Shown here in pieces: positions 29,101-38,351 of a stretch of DNA of 64,000 nucleotides (position 1 is the stretch's first letter; every line of letters starts with the position of its first letter). Below the pieces are notes generated by a model. It saw nothing but the letters and a program-made list of their open reading frames with translations. It made no database searches and was not told the origin of the DNA. The stretch covers positions 182,148 through 246,147 of the forward strand of contig CAXIPT010000008.1 in assembly GCA_964030475.1 (NCBI GenBank). Reading direction: 5' to 3'. This DNA is from Tethya wilhelma. Taxonomy: Eukaryota; Porifera; Demospongiae; Tethyida; Tethyidae. A program made the translations under genes and the position numbers.

Positions 29101-31445
29101 ATCGATATTGAAGTGACGTACGACCCCCTCGTTCTCCGACCACTCAGAGTTGATGCTGGTCCAGATTGGGGTTCAGGAATATATGAGTCCTCTTTGAATG
29201 ATCCTTCTGGCCTCATTCGGCTGGGCGGAGCACAGAGTAGTGGCGGCATTATTGGTACGAGACTGCATATTTTCAACATCAGACTTCGTGTACTCAGTGC
29301 CCCTTCATCCGGTGAGACGTCCCTCAGTGGCAATGTTGTGAGGATTGCTGAAGGGGATATCGTGGGTACTCCTATTGGTCCACCGACCCCACGTCCCATT
29401 GTAGCTGGGGCAGTGACATTCATGATCTCCTCCTCAAAACGATCAGCTCACCAACCTAAACCTTTCCTTCCTTCTTCAACTCATGAACAGCACACACGCA
29501 GTCGAAGACAAGCTGTTCAATGTATGATCCCTCCTTGTCCCTGTTCTGGACAGGCACTAGGAGATACTGATGGGAATTGTGTCTTTGACATAACAGATGT
29601 CTACTACACGCTTGTTTACATCACTGAGTCATCGCTAGGCTTCACTCAACCTCGTGGTCAAGACATCCTAAACAGGACTACACCAAAACAGCTGCACCAG
29701 CTCGACCCAAATCAAGATGGCTTTGTGGACACCAGCGATGCTTATTTCCTTCTACGAGCTCTTTTTAGGCTTGTCTACTTCTTGGAGAATGTTCAGGTCA
29801 CACCTGTTCAAGATCTTAGCTCTGGCTGTCTCCTTACTGTGGAGGTACAACTGAGAGCTAGTGAGAATTCAACAGTAGGTGAGGCTGAGGTGTTTGTAGA
29901 TATAGCTTTCATTGACTCTTCTCTGCAAGATGGTTTTGATTCCAGTTTAGTTGAAAGAGGTAGTTTGATAACATCAAACAAAGGGTCCCAGCTTTATGGA
30001 GGAATCATATCTGCCCAGAGATTGTCAGAAGAGATGTTTGTTGTTCAACTCCAAGCCAACTTTGTCTCAACTGATGTTGGTGTTTTAGTAATCACAGCTA
30101 CTTTCGATTCACAGAACAACACAAGCACCTCACGAACCACCCAGTTCTTTGGCCCTCCTCCTCCTCTCTATACCTCTCCCCTCAATCTTCCTCTCAGCAC
30201 TCGTGGCACTTCCATTCTTGTTGGCACCTCGACCGGTTACTCACCATTTCTCACAGCTTCCAATACCATTCCATCATTCGATTGTACTGATGCTCCACTC
30301 CTGGCTCTAGAGCTCAGTGTCAACTTCACATCCCCATTCCAGGCAGTTTTGGAATGGAATCTTACAAACATTAGAATGGGACTCAATTTCACAACTTTGC
30401 TACAAATCATCATAACCAATTGTAGCATCAACCAAAGTGGTGTGACTGACAACAGCACATGTACCACCTACAATGTTACCACTGTTGATGCTAACACGAC
30501 TCACACTCTCCCAACTCTTCCATTCATGGATTACACCTTTCAAGTGCAAGCTCCCACAACTTCCACGAATCCAGTCCAAGCCCAGTCTCCCGAGGCACCA
30601 CCCAACAGAGTCCAAATCCCAACCTTTACACATGCACCAGGACAGGTTCTATTCACGTGGGAACTGCCCCTGTCTCCTAATGGCATCATTACTCATTACA
30701 CTCTGAATCTCCGTTCAGAAGTCGTCTACAATTCAACCCAAATGTCATTCACGCTCATTCGTAACATCACCCAGCCTGTGAACTACACTCTTGAGGCTCA
30801 CAACTCGGCGGGCTCTGCCACTAGCAGTGCAGGTCTTCTCACAGTTTCACCCTTCATTGTTGGTGGGCCCGGCGGTCGAGATGGCATCAGTTTGGGAATC
30901 ATTGAGGCAATTGTGGTGTGTGTGGTTGTTACCGTAGTGATACTGTTGGTGCTGTTGTCCATACTGACAGCCGGGATGTGCAGGCATCGGTTGAGTTTGA
31001 AGAAAAAGGAGCCAACATTTTCGTTTCTCTCAACTGACTTCTCCAATGAAAACACTGCAGTGGTAAGTTTTATCCATTACATCATTATTACATCATTTTA
31101 AGAATCTTACCACCACTTAGTCTATCAAGCCAGACCCTTTTCTTTTATTGCAATGGCCACAGGCCATGAGCAGGGTCATGGTTTGATGGGCTACCTTTTA
31201 AATTATGTAATAATGACATCATCATTATGTAATCAGGATAACATAAAATTCCCGACAATTTAATAATTATGCAGGAAAAGATGCCTCTCCCTGATGACAG
31301 TGTGTACGTTCTTCTTCCTCTGGGAGCTCAGAGAGGCAAGCACTTTGCCGAGAAGTTCAACACCGAAGATCCAAACATGTTTTGGTACAAAGACGAAAAA
31401 CAAATCGTAAGCCAAATAAAGACTTTCTCGTAAGCCATTAATCTG

Positions 31446-31479
<34 letters not shown>

Positions 31480-32530
31480 CAGGAGCTGTTCCCTCACCAG
31501 TACGACTCTTCCGATGATGAGTCGAGTGCTGGGGAGGACTATTTTGATGGGGTCTACGAGGATGAGTGGGCACTGGGAGAGACAGGAAGCAGAGACGTTA
31601 GTGATCTCTGGGTCACCGATGATATCATGCCACTGACTGACTCGAAAGCTAGAAGATACTCTTTCACTCCCAAGCCAAAGTAAGTATCTGTCTTGTTGCA
31701 AAATATGCTTAACGCAGACGGAGCAATATGTTGTAAGCAACCTGTTTCAGGCAGCAATGTTGCTTCGTGTATACTGGACTGTGATCAAAGATGATGTGAA
31801 CAAAAGAATTATCAATAATCTGTAGAAATGTTTCATACCACTGGATTAATGGAGCATATTAAATACCTTAAGGTTACTATTAATTGCGGCAATTATTAAT
31901 TTTAGCAATTTTTAATATTTTTGTTCTAATTAAGTGAAATTCTATTACGGTATAAAATATTGCGCATACTTAATTTAGCGATTTTCAAGCTTCTCGCTAA
32001 AATCGCTAAAATTAGTTGCCGCAATTAATAGTAACCTTAAGGTACTAGGCAGCTATTCACTGGCTTATCTACGTTGTAGTTACGAATGATTTGATGTTGA
32101 ATTATAAATGTACTGAATGCTTGTTAGCTTGCAACCCATTGATCAACACACATGTGTTGTCTGTGAGATGCTATCTCAATATAACAGAACATGGTGATAC
32201 ATGCACAAGCATTCGTTTGATAATGCATTTAATGTTCACTCGCATAGAGCAACAACTACACCCCATCGTGACAAGTCTGTCCGAGAGTCAAGAAGACGCT
32301 CAAGTAGCAATAGCAGAGTTTTGAGAAGGCTTTCCTCTTTGAGAAGAGGAACCAATGAAGATGAAATAGCATTGATTGAAACTGGAGAGCCGGGTGTAGA
32401 ACTTGAAGTTCTTTCGGAGGATGAAGTGACTGGATTTGGTGGACAAGCCTCAGATATGCGCCAAGAACACAAGAGAAGAAGTGCTGCTGTTGAAATGAGA
32501 AGAAAACGGGTAAGCCCCTGTGATTATTAG
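2837..32530 (+). CDS. Giant coherin-type cadherin (cadherin + TMEM132-like + cohesin + dockerin), 5' partial
   Basis: Exons seen: about 2837-10048, 10166-31062, 31275-31406, 31483-31679 and 32248-32509, with matching phases and GT-AG borders. The tail ends at the stop at 32528 if the last donor is unused, or in a small exon at 32609-32632 (TAG). The extracellular part holds about 33 EC repeats with the calcium motifs DxNDNxPxF, LDRE/LDFE and DxGxP, 5 other cadherin-like repeats, three TMEM132-like/cohesin/dockerin super-modules, and two FN3 domains. One TM helix (about 30890-30975) and a cytoplasmic tail follow. Coherins are a cadherin family with cohesin domains reported from choanoflagellates and sponges. 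The role is presumably calcium-dependent cell adhesion at the surface. The N-terminus and signal peptide are absent. The stop at 19409 comes from a 2,486-bp duplication; removing one copy leaves 18,411 nt (6,137 codons) in the second exon, exactly in frame. The coding total is about 8.7 kaa. Confidence 0.9.
5147..7228 (+). other. Five non-classical cadherin-like repeats
   Basis: Five repeats of about 140 residues separate EC blocks A and B. Each ends in VNDxPP or LNDPP, and each contains a conserved core of the type LTGPAS...F..VL..V.Y.N followed by R.I...VNDG. They lack the LDRE motif of EC repeats. They resemble cadherin-like domains found in large extracellular matrix and adhesion proteins. 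Positions 5166-5848 are the segment duplicated at the window start. Confidence 0.7.
7229..9705 (+). other. EC cadherin repeats, block B (about 8)
   Basis: Eight EC repeats with linkers such as VQDTNDNAPMF, VADVNDNPPTF, VLDIDDNPPVF and ILDVNDNAPVF. The last repeat ends in VVQPLQID without a DxNDN linker, marking the change to the first TMEM132-like module. Confidence 0.9.
9706..12773 (+). other. TMEM132-like ectodomain module 1
   Basis: Non-cadherin sequence with features of the TMEM132 extracellular region: an N-terminal beta domain with a motif EVWHD, a first cohesin-like beta domain starting near PGRPVRVSELFEVPIYA, and then Ig-like (BIG2-type) domains. The latter contain the pattern IVNMAVFNDVPIEV, a Cys pair followed by FVNGSE, a VWFP strand, GSGQCVQQFQQA and GRGSGELVEVSW, at the spacing seen in TMEM132 proteins. 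TMEM132 family proteins are membrane adhesion molecules combining a cohesin and Ig-like domains. A 117-bp intron (10049-10165) splits the module in phase 0. The assignment is by motif order read by eye, not by profile search. Confidence 0.7.
12774..14060 (+). other. Cohesin-like domain, furin-type sites, dockerin 1 and post-dockerin domain
   Basis: The cohesin-like fold (12774-13190) begins GDIDIGFDSG and has the hallmark SSIEMDILYNSDIL strand. Basic sites follow: RRRR at 13205-13216 and RVRR at 13238-13249, then a Cys motif (CPSTPPCSTC). The dockerin (about 13300-13520) has two calcium loops, DVNGDCIFDVSD and DVDMNTVLDLQD, with acidic or Asn ligands at positions 1, 3, 5, 9 and 12. A beta-rich domain of about 180 residues ends with a Gly-Tyr-Asn-Pro motif before the next EC block. 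Confidence 0.8.
14061..18078 (+). other. EC cadherin repeats, block C (about 13)
   Basis: Thirteen EC repeats with linkers such as VTDINDNNPVF, VLDVNDNPPAF, IVDINDNEPEL, VLDDNDNPPVF and VADVNDNAPQF. Several linkers are degenerate (for example IDPPDPTVLQF and VQPSAAPEF), suggesting flexible joints. The last three-and-a-half repeats lie inside the duplicated segment that starts at 16895. Confidence 0.9.
16895..19380 (+). repeat. Tandem duplication inside the cadherin, copy 1
   Basis: 2,486 bp that match 19381-21866 at constant offset with only scattered substitutions, many of them synonymous. The length is not a multiple of three, so the junction at 19380/19381 shifts the frame and creates the stop at 19409. 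The segment covers the last EC repeats of block C and the first part of TMEM132-like module 2. Probably the two alleles of a heterozygous animal joined in the assembly. Confidence 0.9.
19381..21866 (+). repeat. Tandem duplication inside the cadherin, copy 2
   Basis: The second copy continues in frame into the rest of TMEM132-like module 2 (SSSFPVSVWTP...), while copy 1 breaks at SSSF. An intact reading frame needs one copy only. Differences between the copies are single-base changes with no indels noticed by eye, which fits allelic variation. Confidence 0.9.
20570..23545 (+). other. TMEM132-like ectodomain module 2
   Basis: Same order of motifs as module 1: EVWHDSPQVLVTVQV, a Cys-loop segment ending HGICTVSVTIP, a cohesin-like segment (about 21100-21440), LVNTAILDGVTV, a Cys pair, a VSVWTPVVPVQL strand, NANCSTIFQTSTF and GSGEGDLVEVTW. 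The match to TMEM132-type VWxP...LPL and NTAxL motifs is clearest in this copy. Its first part also appears in the duplicated segment ending at 19380. Confidence 0.75.
23546..24820 (+). other. Cohesin-like domain, furin-type sites, dockerin 2 and post-dockerin domain
   Basis: The cohesin-like domain (23546-23985) has SLELDITFDPTIF and LANIVFEVVSS strands. Basic sites are RRRR at 23995-24006 and RVRR at 24040-24051, followed by CPSPPCASC. The dockerin (about 24097-24310) has loops DVDGNCVFDVRD and DIDMNGAVDPND, both with all ligand positions kept. The post-dockerin beta domain ends near GGYSPLILAES. Confidence 0.8.
24821..26018 (+). other. EC cadherin repeats, block D (4)
   Basis: Four EC repeats more diverged than the others. 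Linkers are LENINDIEPVV, a lost linker at VYLPSF, LSDVNEHAPVF and ITAPPLT. Calcium ligands are incomplete at two of the junctions. Confidence 0.85.
26019..28983 (+). other. TMEM132-like ectodomain module 3
   Basis: Third copy of the module: VVYHDGPELSLALQVRDAHH, SQGVCITSLSLP, a cohesin-like segment with AGETFNLDVYGN and FSVSFQLDPALI (about 26575-26930), ILNTAVLNGIPVSL, a Cys pair, a VYYPTLPV strand, a Cys plus VYQNTT segment, and GSGESQGEYIW. The three modules are diverged from one another, so the triplication is old, unlike the recent 2,486-bp repeat. Confidence 0.7.
28984..30291 (+). other. Cohesin-like domain, furin-type site, dockerin 3 and post-dockerin domain
   Basis: The cohesin-like domain (28984-29425) has GSIDIEVTYDPLVL. 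The basic site is RSRR at 29497-29508, followed by CMIPPCPC. The dockerin (about 29551-29790) has loops DTDGNCVFDITD and DPNQDGFVDTSD, both complete. The post-dockerin domain again ends in a Gly-Tyr-Ser-Pro motif. Confidence 0.8.
30292..30855 (+). other. Two FN3 domains of the cadherin
   Basis: Two tandem fibronectin type III-like domains. The first has AVLEWNLTN...YTFQVQAP. The second has QVLFTWELPLSPNGIITHYTL and YTLEAHNSAGSA, the usual W...PNG..Y.L...N..G pattern. They lie immediately outside the TM helix and carry several N-glycosylation sequons. Confidence 0.8.
31449..31479. repeat. (CA)n microsatellite
   Basis: Dinucleotide run at the end of the intron before the exon at 31483; the acceptor CAG directly follows it. 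Confidence 0.9.
31864..32044. mobile_element. MITE-like inverted-repeat element
   Basis: About 181 bp with near-perfect terminal inverted repeats of about 29 bp (left end TACCTTAAGGTTACTATTAA; the right end is its complement) and an AT-rich core. It sits in the intron between the cadherin tail exons at 31679 and 32248. It has no coding capacity, so it is a non-autonomous DNA-transposon-type element. Confidence 0.75.
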
Positions 32531-33600
32531 GTAATGGGTAAGTCCCTATGATGATTGGGTCTCTCGATAAGTCAGTCTATTGATGAGTGTGTCTTGCAAT
32601 GCATGCAGTTAGTGGTAATGAACAGTAATTAGTTTTGAGAAACTGTTTGTACTTTTTATTTATGCAAACAGTTTGTTGACACAACCGTTGGATAAAAGCA
32701 TTCCAGTTTACACAACACTTAACTGGATCGGTTTTGATGCACACTCGCTGTGTTGACCATAATAATTATCCAGAAGAGCCAACAATTTATCACCCCAAAA
32801 GCTTTCAATTTCCGTTTTAATGTTAGATTATTTTATTTATTCTTNTAACTGGACAGATCTCACACCAGATGACCTGAAGTGAACATATTGCACTCTTACT
32901 ACATCAGTTCATGATTGGTCATGACCAACCTACCTCATGATACACGTCCGTCTCCTTCATAACTCCAAAATCAGTGTGTGCATGTTGAGTGTTTGAACAA
33001 GACTGTGAGCAACTTGAAAAGAACTTTTACCTTAATTAGCCAGGATGAACTGAATACAACACCTGTTAACTCAAAAGAATGTGTGTGTGTATTGTAGAGA
33101 GAGCATTAACTTTAATAAGAATGAGTCAAAAATCATTATCAAATCCTTCCCTTTTAATGACATGTGCAGTTGCACCAGATCACATGTTGTAGCTGTAAGC
33201 AATTGATAATACCTTAGGAGATGATGAAGACACACAAGATGACCTCCATAACTCAATGGTAGTGTGTGCAAGTTGTACAGTACTTATTAAACAAGACAGT
33301 TGCGAGTAATTTGGATCCTTACTTATTAGAAGCTGACTTTCCAGTTTCCAGGGAATCTCCCAAGTCAACTCATGAGTTGTGAGCATAGGGTGCGAGGGGG
33401 CAGGTGTCAATTTTACAGGGGTCAAAATGAAATAGCAAGTTACCAGTGAGTCTCCTACTTTGGCTAATTTGCTTGATTTGCTGCCTGAAAAATCAATACA
33501 TGGCAAAATGAAACGAGAACTTGAACTTACAAAGAGAACATATGACTTAGGTTCATATCCATTCGATGTTAGACCGGTCTTATGATTAGCTTGTAGACTG
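32531..33600. other. Non-coding stretch with assembly gap at 32845
   Basis: A possible small terminal cadherin exon (32609-32632, acceptor CAG, phase 0, stop TAG) lies at the start. The rest, around the N at 32845, shows no coding pattern. Confidence 0.5.
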
Positions 33601-34560
33601 CTTCAGTTGGCTTAGTAACCAGCTTTGAAAAAAAAAATATATGGCAAAATAAAAAACACTACAAACTTAAAGCTAGAGAAGTGAATTCGAATCCATTTCA
33701 AGACAAAGATAGCCTTCAACTGCTTCAATTGGCTAAGAAGCTAGCTTGAAAGGAAAAATACATGGCAAAATGAAACACGCAAAAAACTTACAGCTAGAGA
33801 AGTGAGTTCACATCCATTTCAAAACAAAGATAGTCTTCAACTGCTTGCGTTGGTTTGGTAGCTGGCTTGGAAGAAAAAATATATGGAAAAATGAAACACA
33901 TGAAAAACTTACAGCTAGAGAAGCGAGTTCATATCCACTTCAAAACAAAGATAGTCTTCAACTGCTTCCGTTGGCTTGGTAGCTAGCTTGGAAGAAAAAA
34001 TATATGGCAAAATAAACACATGAAAAACTTACAGCTAGAGAAACGAGTTCACATCNGAAGACTATCTTTGTTTTGAAATGGATATGAACTCGCTTCTCTA
34101 GCTGTAAGTTTTTCATTTGTTTCATTTTTCCATTATTTTTCCTTTCAAGCCAGCTACCAAGCCAACGGAAGCAGTTGAAGACTATCTTTGTTTTGAAATG
34201 GATATGAACTTGCTTCTCTAGCTGTAAGTTTTTCATGTGTTTCATTTTTCCATATATTTTTCCTTTTAAGCCAGCTACCAAACCAACGCAAGCAGTTGAA
34301 GACCTATCTTTGTTTTGAAATGGATGTGAACTCACTTCTCTAGCTGTAAGTTTTTCATGTGTTTCATTTTGCCATATATTTTTTCTTCCAAGCTAGCTAC
34401 CAAGCCAACGGAAGCAGTTGAAGACTATCTTTGTTTTGAAATGGATATGAACTCGCTTCTCTAGCTGTAAGTTTTTCATGTGTTTCATTTTTCCATGTTT
34501 TTTTCCTTTCAAGCCAGCTACCAAGCCAACGGAAGCAGATGAAGACTATCTTTTCCAAGG
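33601..34560. repeat. 121-bp satellite, direct then inverted around a gap
   Basis: The motif AGCTAGAGAA recurs at 33671, 33792, 33913 and 34033 (period 120-121 bp). After the N at 34056 the same unit appears on the opposite strand, with TCTCTAGCTG at about 34095, 34215, 34337 and 34458. The units are highly alike. The head-to-head change of direction falls exactly on the gap, so the inversion may be an assembly artefact. Confidence 0.9.
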
Positions 34561-36481
34561 TCAGGTTGCTTTATAATAACTTCTAATCATCACACAATAA
34601 TATTGTAAGACGTCTTGTATGTTGTAGTGGTCTGAGTCTGGGAAGACTAAACTGATCAGACTAATTAAGTTGTTAAATGAAGCAATAGCACATCCACATA
34701 GAACAAACATTTATTGTTGAATTTGTCCTAGATTTGATCTTGAACTTATTGGTAAAATTATTGTGGACTTTGTATCACTAAGTATAGTCGTGCAGATAAA
34801 ATCATAATATTATGTTTATTGTGTCATGGCTTAAATTTCTTACTACACATTCATGTGTGATTATGATTGATAGAATAGTTATAACTAAAATTTAATATGA
34901 TAATTATTATGATGGAATTGTGTAAGAGATTGGCCTTGAACAATAGAACTGGACGGTGCATGTCAACTCAGGATAGTGGTACGTACCTCATTGAAATGTA
35001 CTTTATCTTCTTGATATTTGGGTATGGTTTGTGTATACTGCTGAAAGTGACTAACTTGGACTATCCAAGTTAACCATTGAATTTTATTGTTGGTTTGTTG
35101 CAATTATTGGTTTCGGAGTCACCATGTTTTGGTTGACTTGTTTCAAGAGTAGGTGCAGGCTTCCTGAACCTACATGATGATTATGTTGTTCAATATGAAT
35201 GTGGACATCATGTCAATAATTATACTTGAGTATTAACAATTATAGCTGCTTGGAGGTCTTCAGTGTTTTCCAGCTGGCTGGGTGGTGACTATTGATTCTC
35301 TAGTGCTACTAGTAAAATTTACATATATTTTCTGCATGGTACGTGCATACCAAGCTTGGGTATAATTATTATGGTTTCAATGCACAATAATAATACAAGA
35401 ACATAACATAATTATTGGATGATCAATATGTTGACTGCCTTTCTTTATTGACAACGAGCCATTTTAGTCCCTATACAAATCAGTTTGATCATGTTATCAA
35501 TGAATGTTATAATGTAGCTGTTCAATTTGGTTACATTGTATGACTATTTGCAGTTTTCACTCAGATGGTATACAGAAAGAATGTCAAGTGTTTGCTCACT
35601 TTATTGTATTTGTCTTAGTCTGCTGTATAGTGTTTATGGATTTTAAATGTGTCCCCTGCATGCTTCCTCACTCACAGTGCAGTAGAGTCTACTTTTTACA
35701 GTAACACTCTGAGTCTTTGCGGAGAATTAAGATGCCAAAACAAATTATCGTATAGTGTTTTTTTTGGGGGGGGTGGTGGTAAAATTTTATGATTTTCATG
35801 ATTGAATGGCAAACTACAAAATATCTACGTACCCAATAAGGCTGGGTTGTGCCGGTTAAGTTGTTAAGACTGTACGTGACCATGAAAATTCTTCCACCAA
35901 TCAGTGAAATTTTAATGACTATATAAAAATTTCTCTCCCTACCCCAAAAACCCACTATAATTATCATATTATTTTATTAATCTAAGCTCCGTTTCCACTT
36001 TTGCCATTAATATTCTGATGGTAGTGAAATGGGGACTTATGGGCTGCTCTAGTTAATTGTTATAGCCATTGACACCACAATAAACAGCTTCTGAGAGAAA
36101 TGAACAACAACATAAATACATGGTGCACATAAAAAAGATTTTTATGTCAAAGTTCTGCCACATTATATCCAAACAATTTTATTGCTGTATTATAGAGCAA
36201 GACTTAGTCTGTATTTGTGAGTACACTGGACGTCAGTGATTATTAGTGAGCCTATGGTAATTGTGTGACATGTATATACAATCTTGTTCTTGCAGAGCCT
36301 CCCTTTGTGCATGAAATCGTGTTTAGTGAAAGTTGTTTTAATGCCCAATATACACACAACTTTGTACTAATGACTGTATTGTATGCACACACCCGGTGTG
36401 GAGCTACTTAGGGTGCTGCAACTGCTGGAAAAATAATTATTGTTCTAATATTGTGGGTAGTTTTAAAGACATTAAGCCGTG
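34561..36481. other. Intergenic AT-rich DNA, no gene seen
   Basis: No long ORF with coding character, no RNA gene and no long repeat was recognised. A T/G-rich homopolymer tract lies at about 35757-35780. Confidence 0.5.
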
Positions 36482-36566
36482 ATGGCTGCACAGCAACTAG
36501 TTTTTCCAACTATTGTACTACTGCTGTCCTCCTTTCATAGCCTGAGTGTTGGAGAGGGAGATCAGA
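36482..36566 (+). CDS. Candidate first coding exon with signal peptide (partial gene)
   Basis: An ATG opens 28 codons reading MAAQQLVFPTIVLLLSSFHS and then a short polar segment, followed by a GTGAGT splice donor at 36567. A hydrophobic core of about 12 residues after a short polar start is a typical secretory signal peptide. No following exon was found before the gap at 36936. It could be the first exon of a secreted or membrane protein whose remainder was lost in the gap. It cannot be the cadherin start, being downstream of it, unless the contigs are misplaced. Confidence 0.35.
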
Positions 36567-36936
36567 GTGAGTCATTTTAATATATATTTTGTGATACATT
36601 TGTAGACAACTACTATAGATTATTGAAAATTGTACTGGTTATTAAAAACACACATTTTACCCCAATAAATGATAATGTTAACTATCTCTATATATTTACA
36701 GTCCCAGTTCAGCTGATATTCCGAGGTGTCTGCTGACTTGCGCTTACTAGGAATTCCTCGTTGATGATCAATAATTTCAATAATCAATCCCCAGCACGAC
36801 GAAGTTTCACAAGATTCCCCGCACCTATCGGCGTAGGACATGCTCGCTGACTTCGTCAGTGTAGCGCGCGTGCGGCCCAGAACATCTAAGGGCATCACAG
36901 ACCTGTTATTGCCTCAAACTTCCACTGGTTTCGGAN

Positions 36937-37165
36937 GAAACACATGAAAAACTTACAGCTAGAGAAGCGAGTTCATATCCATTTCAAAACAAAGATAGTC
37001 TTCAACTGCTTGCGTTGGCTTGGTAGCTAGCTTGGAAGGAAAAATACATGGCAAAATGAAACACACGACAAACTTACAGCTAGAGAAGCGAGTCCACATC
37101 TAGTTTAAGACAAAGATAGTCTTCAACTGCTTCCGTTGGCTTGGTAGCTGGCTTGGATAGTAAAT
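36937..37165. repeat. Two more copies of the 121-bp satellite
   Basis: The same unit as at 33601-34056, in the same orientation (AGCTAGAGAAGCG at 36959 and 37080), begins immediately after the N at 36936. It suggests the two gaps flank one satellite array whose true order and length are unknown. Confidence 0.85.
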
Positions 37166-37482
37166 ACATGGCAAATTGAATGACTTACAAATTGCCAGAG
37201 GTCAATTCAGTTCCATTTTCTATTCGAGTGAAATTAACCGTGTTCAATTTCTTACATAGGGAGAATATTCTAACACCACAACTGGTGACATATACTCACT
37301 CAATCTACCTATGTAAGAGACAAAGTAGTTGCAAAATGAACAGAGAAACTTATAAATATGTTATAATACAGAGACTTAGACAGCTGCCATTCAGTTTCAT
37401 TCCAAGACAAAGATGTTGAACCTATATAAACCTGCAATGTACAAGATAGACCTTGTATTACTACAGGATGTTAACTTTACTG

Positions 37483-37562
<80 letters not shown>

Positions 37563-37740
37563 TCATGCTTAGTGCCATGAGGCTAAGAGTGAGTGTGTGC
37601 ATCAACTAGGACCAAGCTTCTTGTGGGTAGAGTCTTCAATCCTTCAGACTAAGACATCACAAGCTATAGGGAGAGAGAGAGAGAAAAGAGCAATAAATAA
37701 ATATATCACACAATATAGACATTCATACAAAATAGCCATG
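37166..37740. repeat. Intergenic DNA with (CT)n(CA)n microsatellite
   Basis: A long (CT)n run at about 37487-37530 passes directly into a (CA)n run to about 37560. The remainder shows no coding pattern. Confidence 0.8.
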
Positions 37741-37746
37741 TGTTTT

Positions 37747-37951
37747 CCAAGGGGGTACACCTTGGAAGGGGACCGGTATAAAAATTGTGGGGACCGGTTG
37801 GTTAGTGCATTGTGTTCCAAGGGGGTACACCTTGGGGGGAGAGTGGTGGTTGAAATGTGTTCCGAGGGGGCACACCTTGGAAGGGGGCCGGTATAAAATA
37901 ATGTGGGGACCGGTTTGTAAGTGCATTGTGTTCCAAGGGGGCACACCTTGG
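37747..37951. repeat. Tandem 116-bp unit with short palindromes
   Basis: Four copies of the palindrome CCAAGGGGGTACACCTTGG or a one- or two-base variant stand at 37747, 37817, 37862 and 37933, each with CCAAGG/CCTTGG arms. They are carried on two copies of a 115-116 bp unit that also holds GACCGGT boxes. No gene is associated. Confidence 0.85.
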
Positions 37952-37960
37952 GGGGAGACA

Positions 37961-38313
37961 AATTGTGTTGAATTGGCATACAGTATTATTGTTGTACATG
38001 CATACAATTGATTGGTGCATCACATACATACATACATACACACGGTGACTTGACATATCTAACTCAGATGCAAACCATTGTCTTTCAGAGTAGTATACAT
38101 ATTCCAGACACTGGTTCAGTTGAAACGATATCATAGTTACACTTTGGGAGCTCAGCTCAGACAAGGTAGTAACTTTAGAAATGGCTTCAGACACAGTTCC
38201 GTTTACGTCACTTCAGCTCTTATACCTGACTACTAGCATTTTCGCCCGGCATTGGGAGCTATGCGAAGCTAGACAGTATACTAGTGAAGACAATAGTCGA
38301 CTTCCTAATCAGA

Positions 38314-38351
<38 letters not shown>

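Larger units (their letters stand above)
30888..32530 (+). other. TM helix and cytoplasmic tail of the cadherin
   Basis: A helix of about 25 hydrophobic residues (IVVCVVVTVVILLVLLSI core) is followed by CRHRLSLKKK, giving a type I orientation. The tail is spread over four exons (to 31062, 31275-31406, 31483-31679, 32248-32509). It has an acidic Ser/Asp/Glu stretch, the motif RRYSFTP, and a basic segment with RRRSSSNSR and LRRLSSLRR that could be sites for basophilic kinases. No catenin-binding sequence of classical cadherins is recognisable. The extreme C-terminus is uncertain. Confidence 0.75.

Noticed and set aside
33601..34560. CRISPR-like array
   Set aside because: Units are about 121 bp throughout with no short-repeat/variable-spacer structure, and the genome is eukaryotic; it is a satellite.
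37644..38194. Overlapping Pro-rich ORFs on the minus strand
   Set aside because: All are readings of the palindromic 116-bp tandem repeat and adjacent microsatellite.
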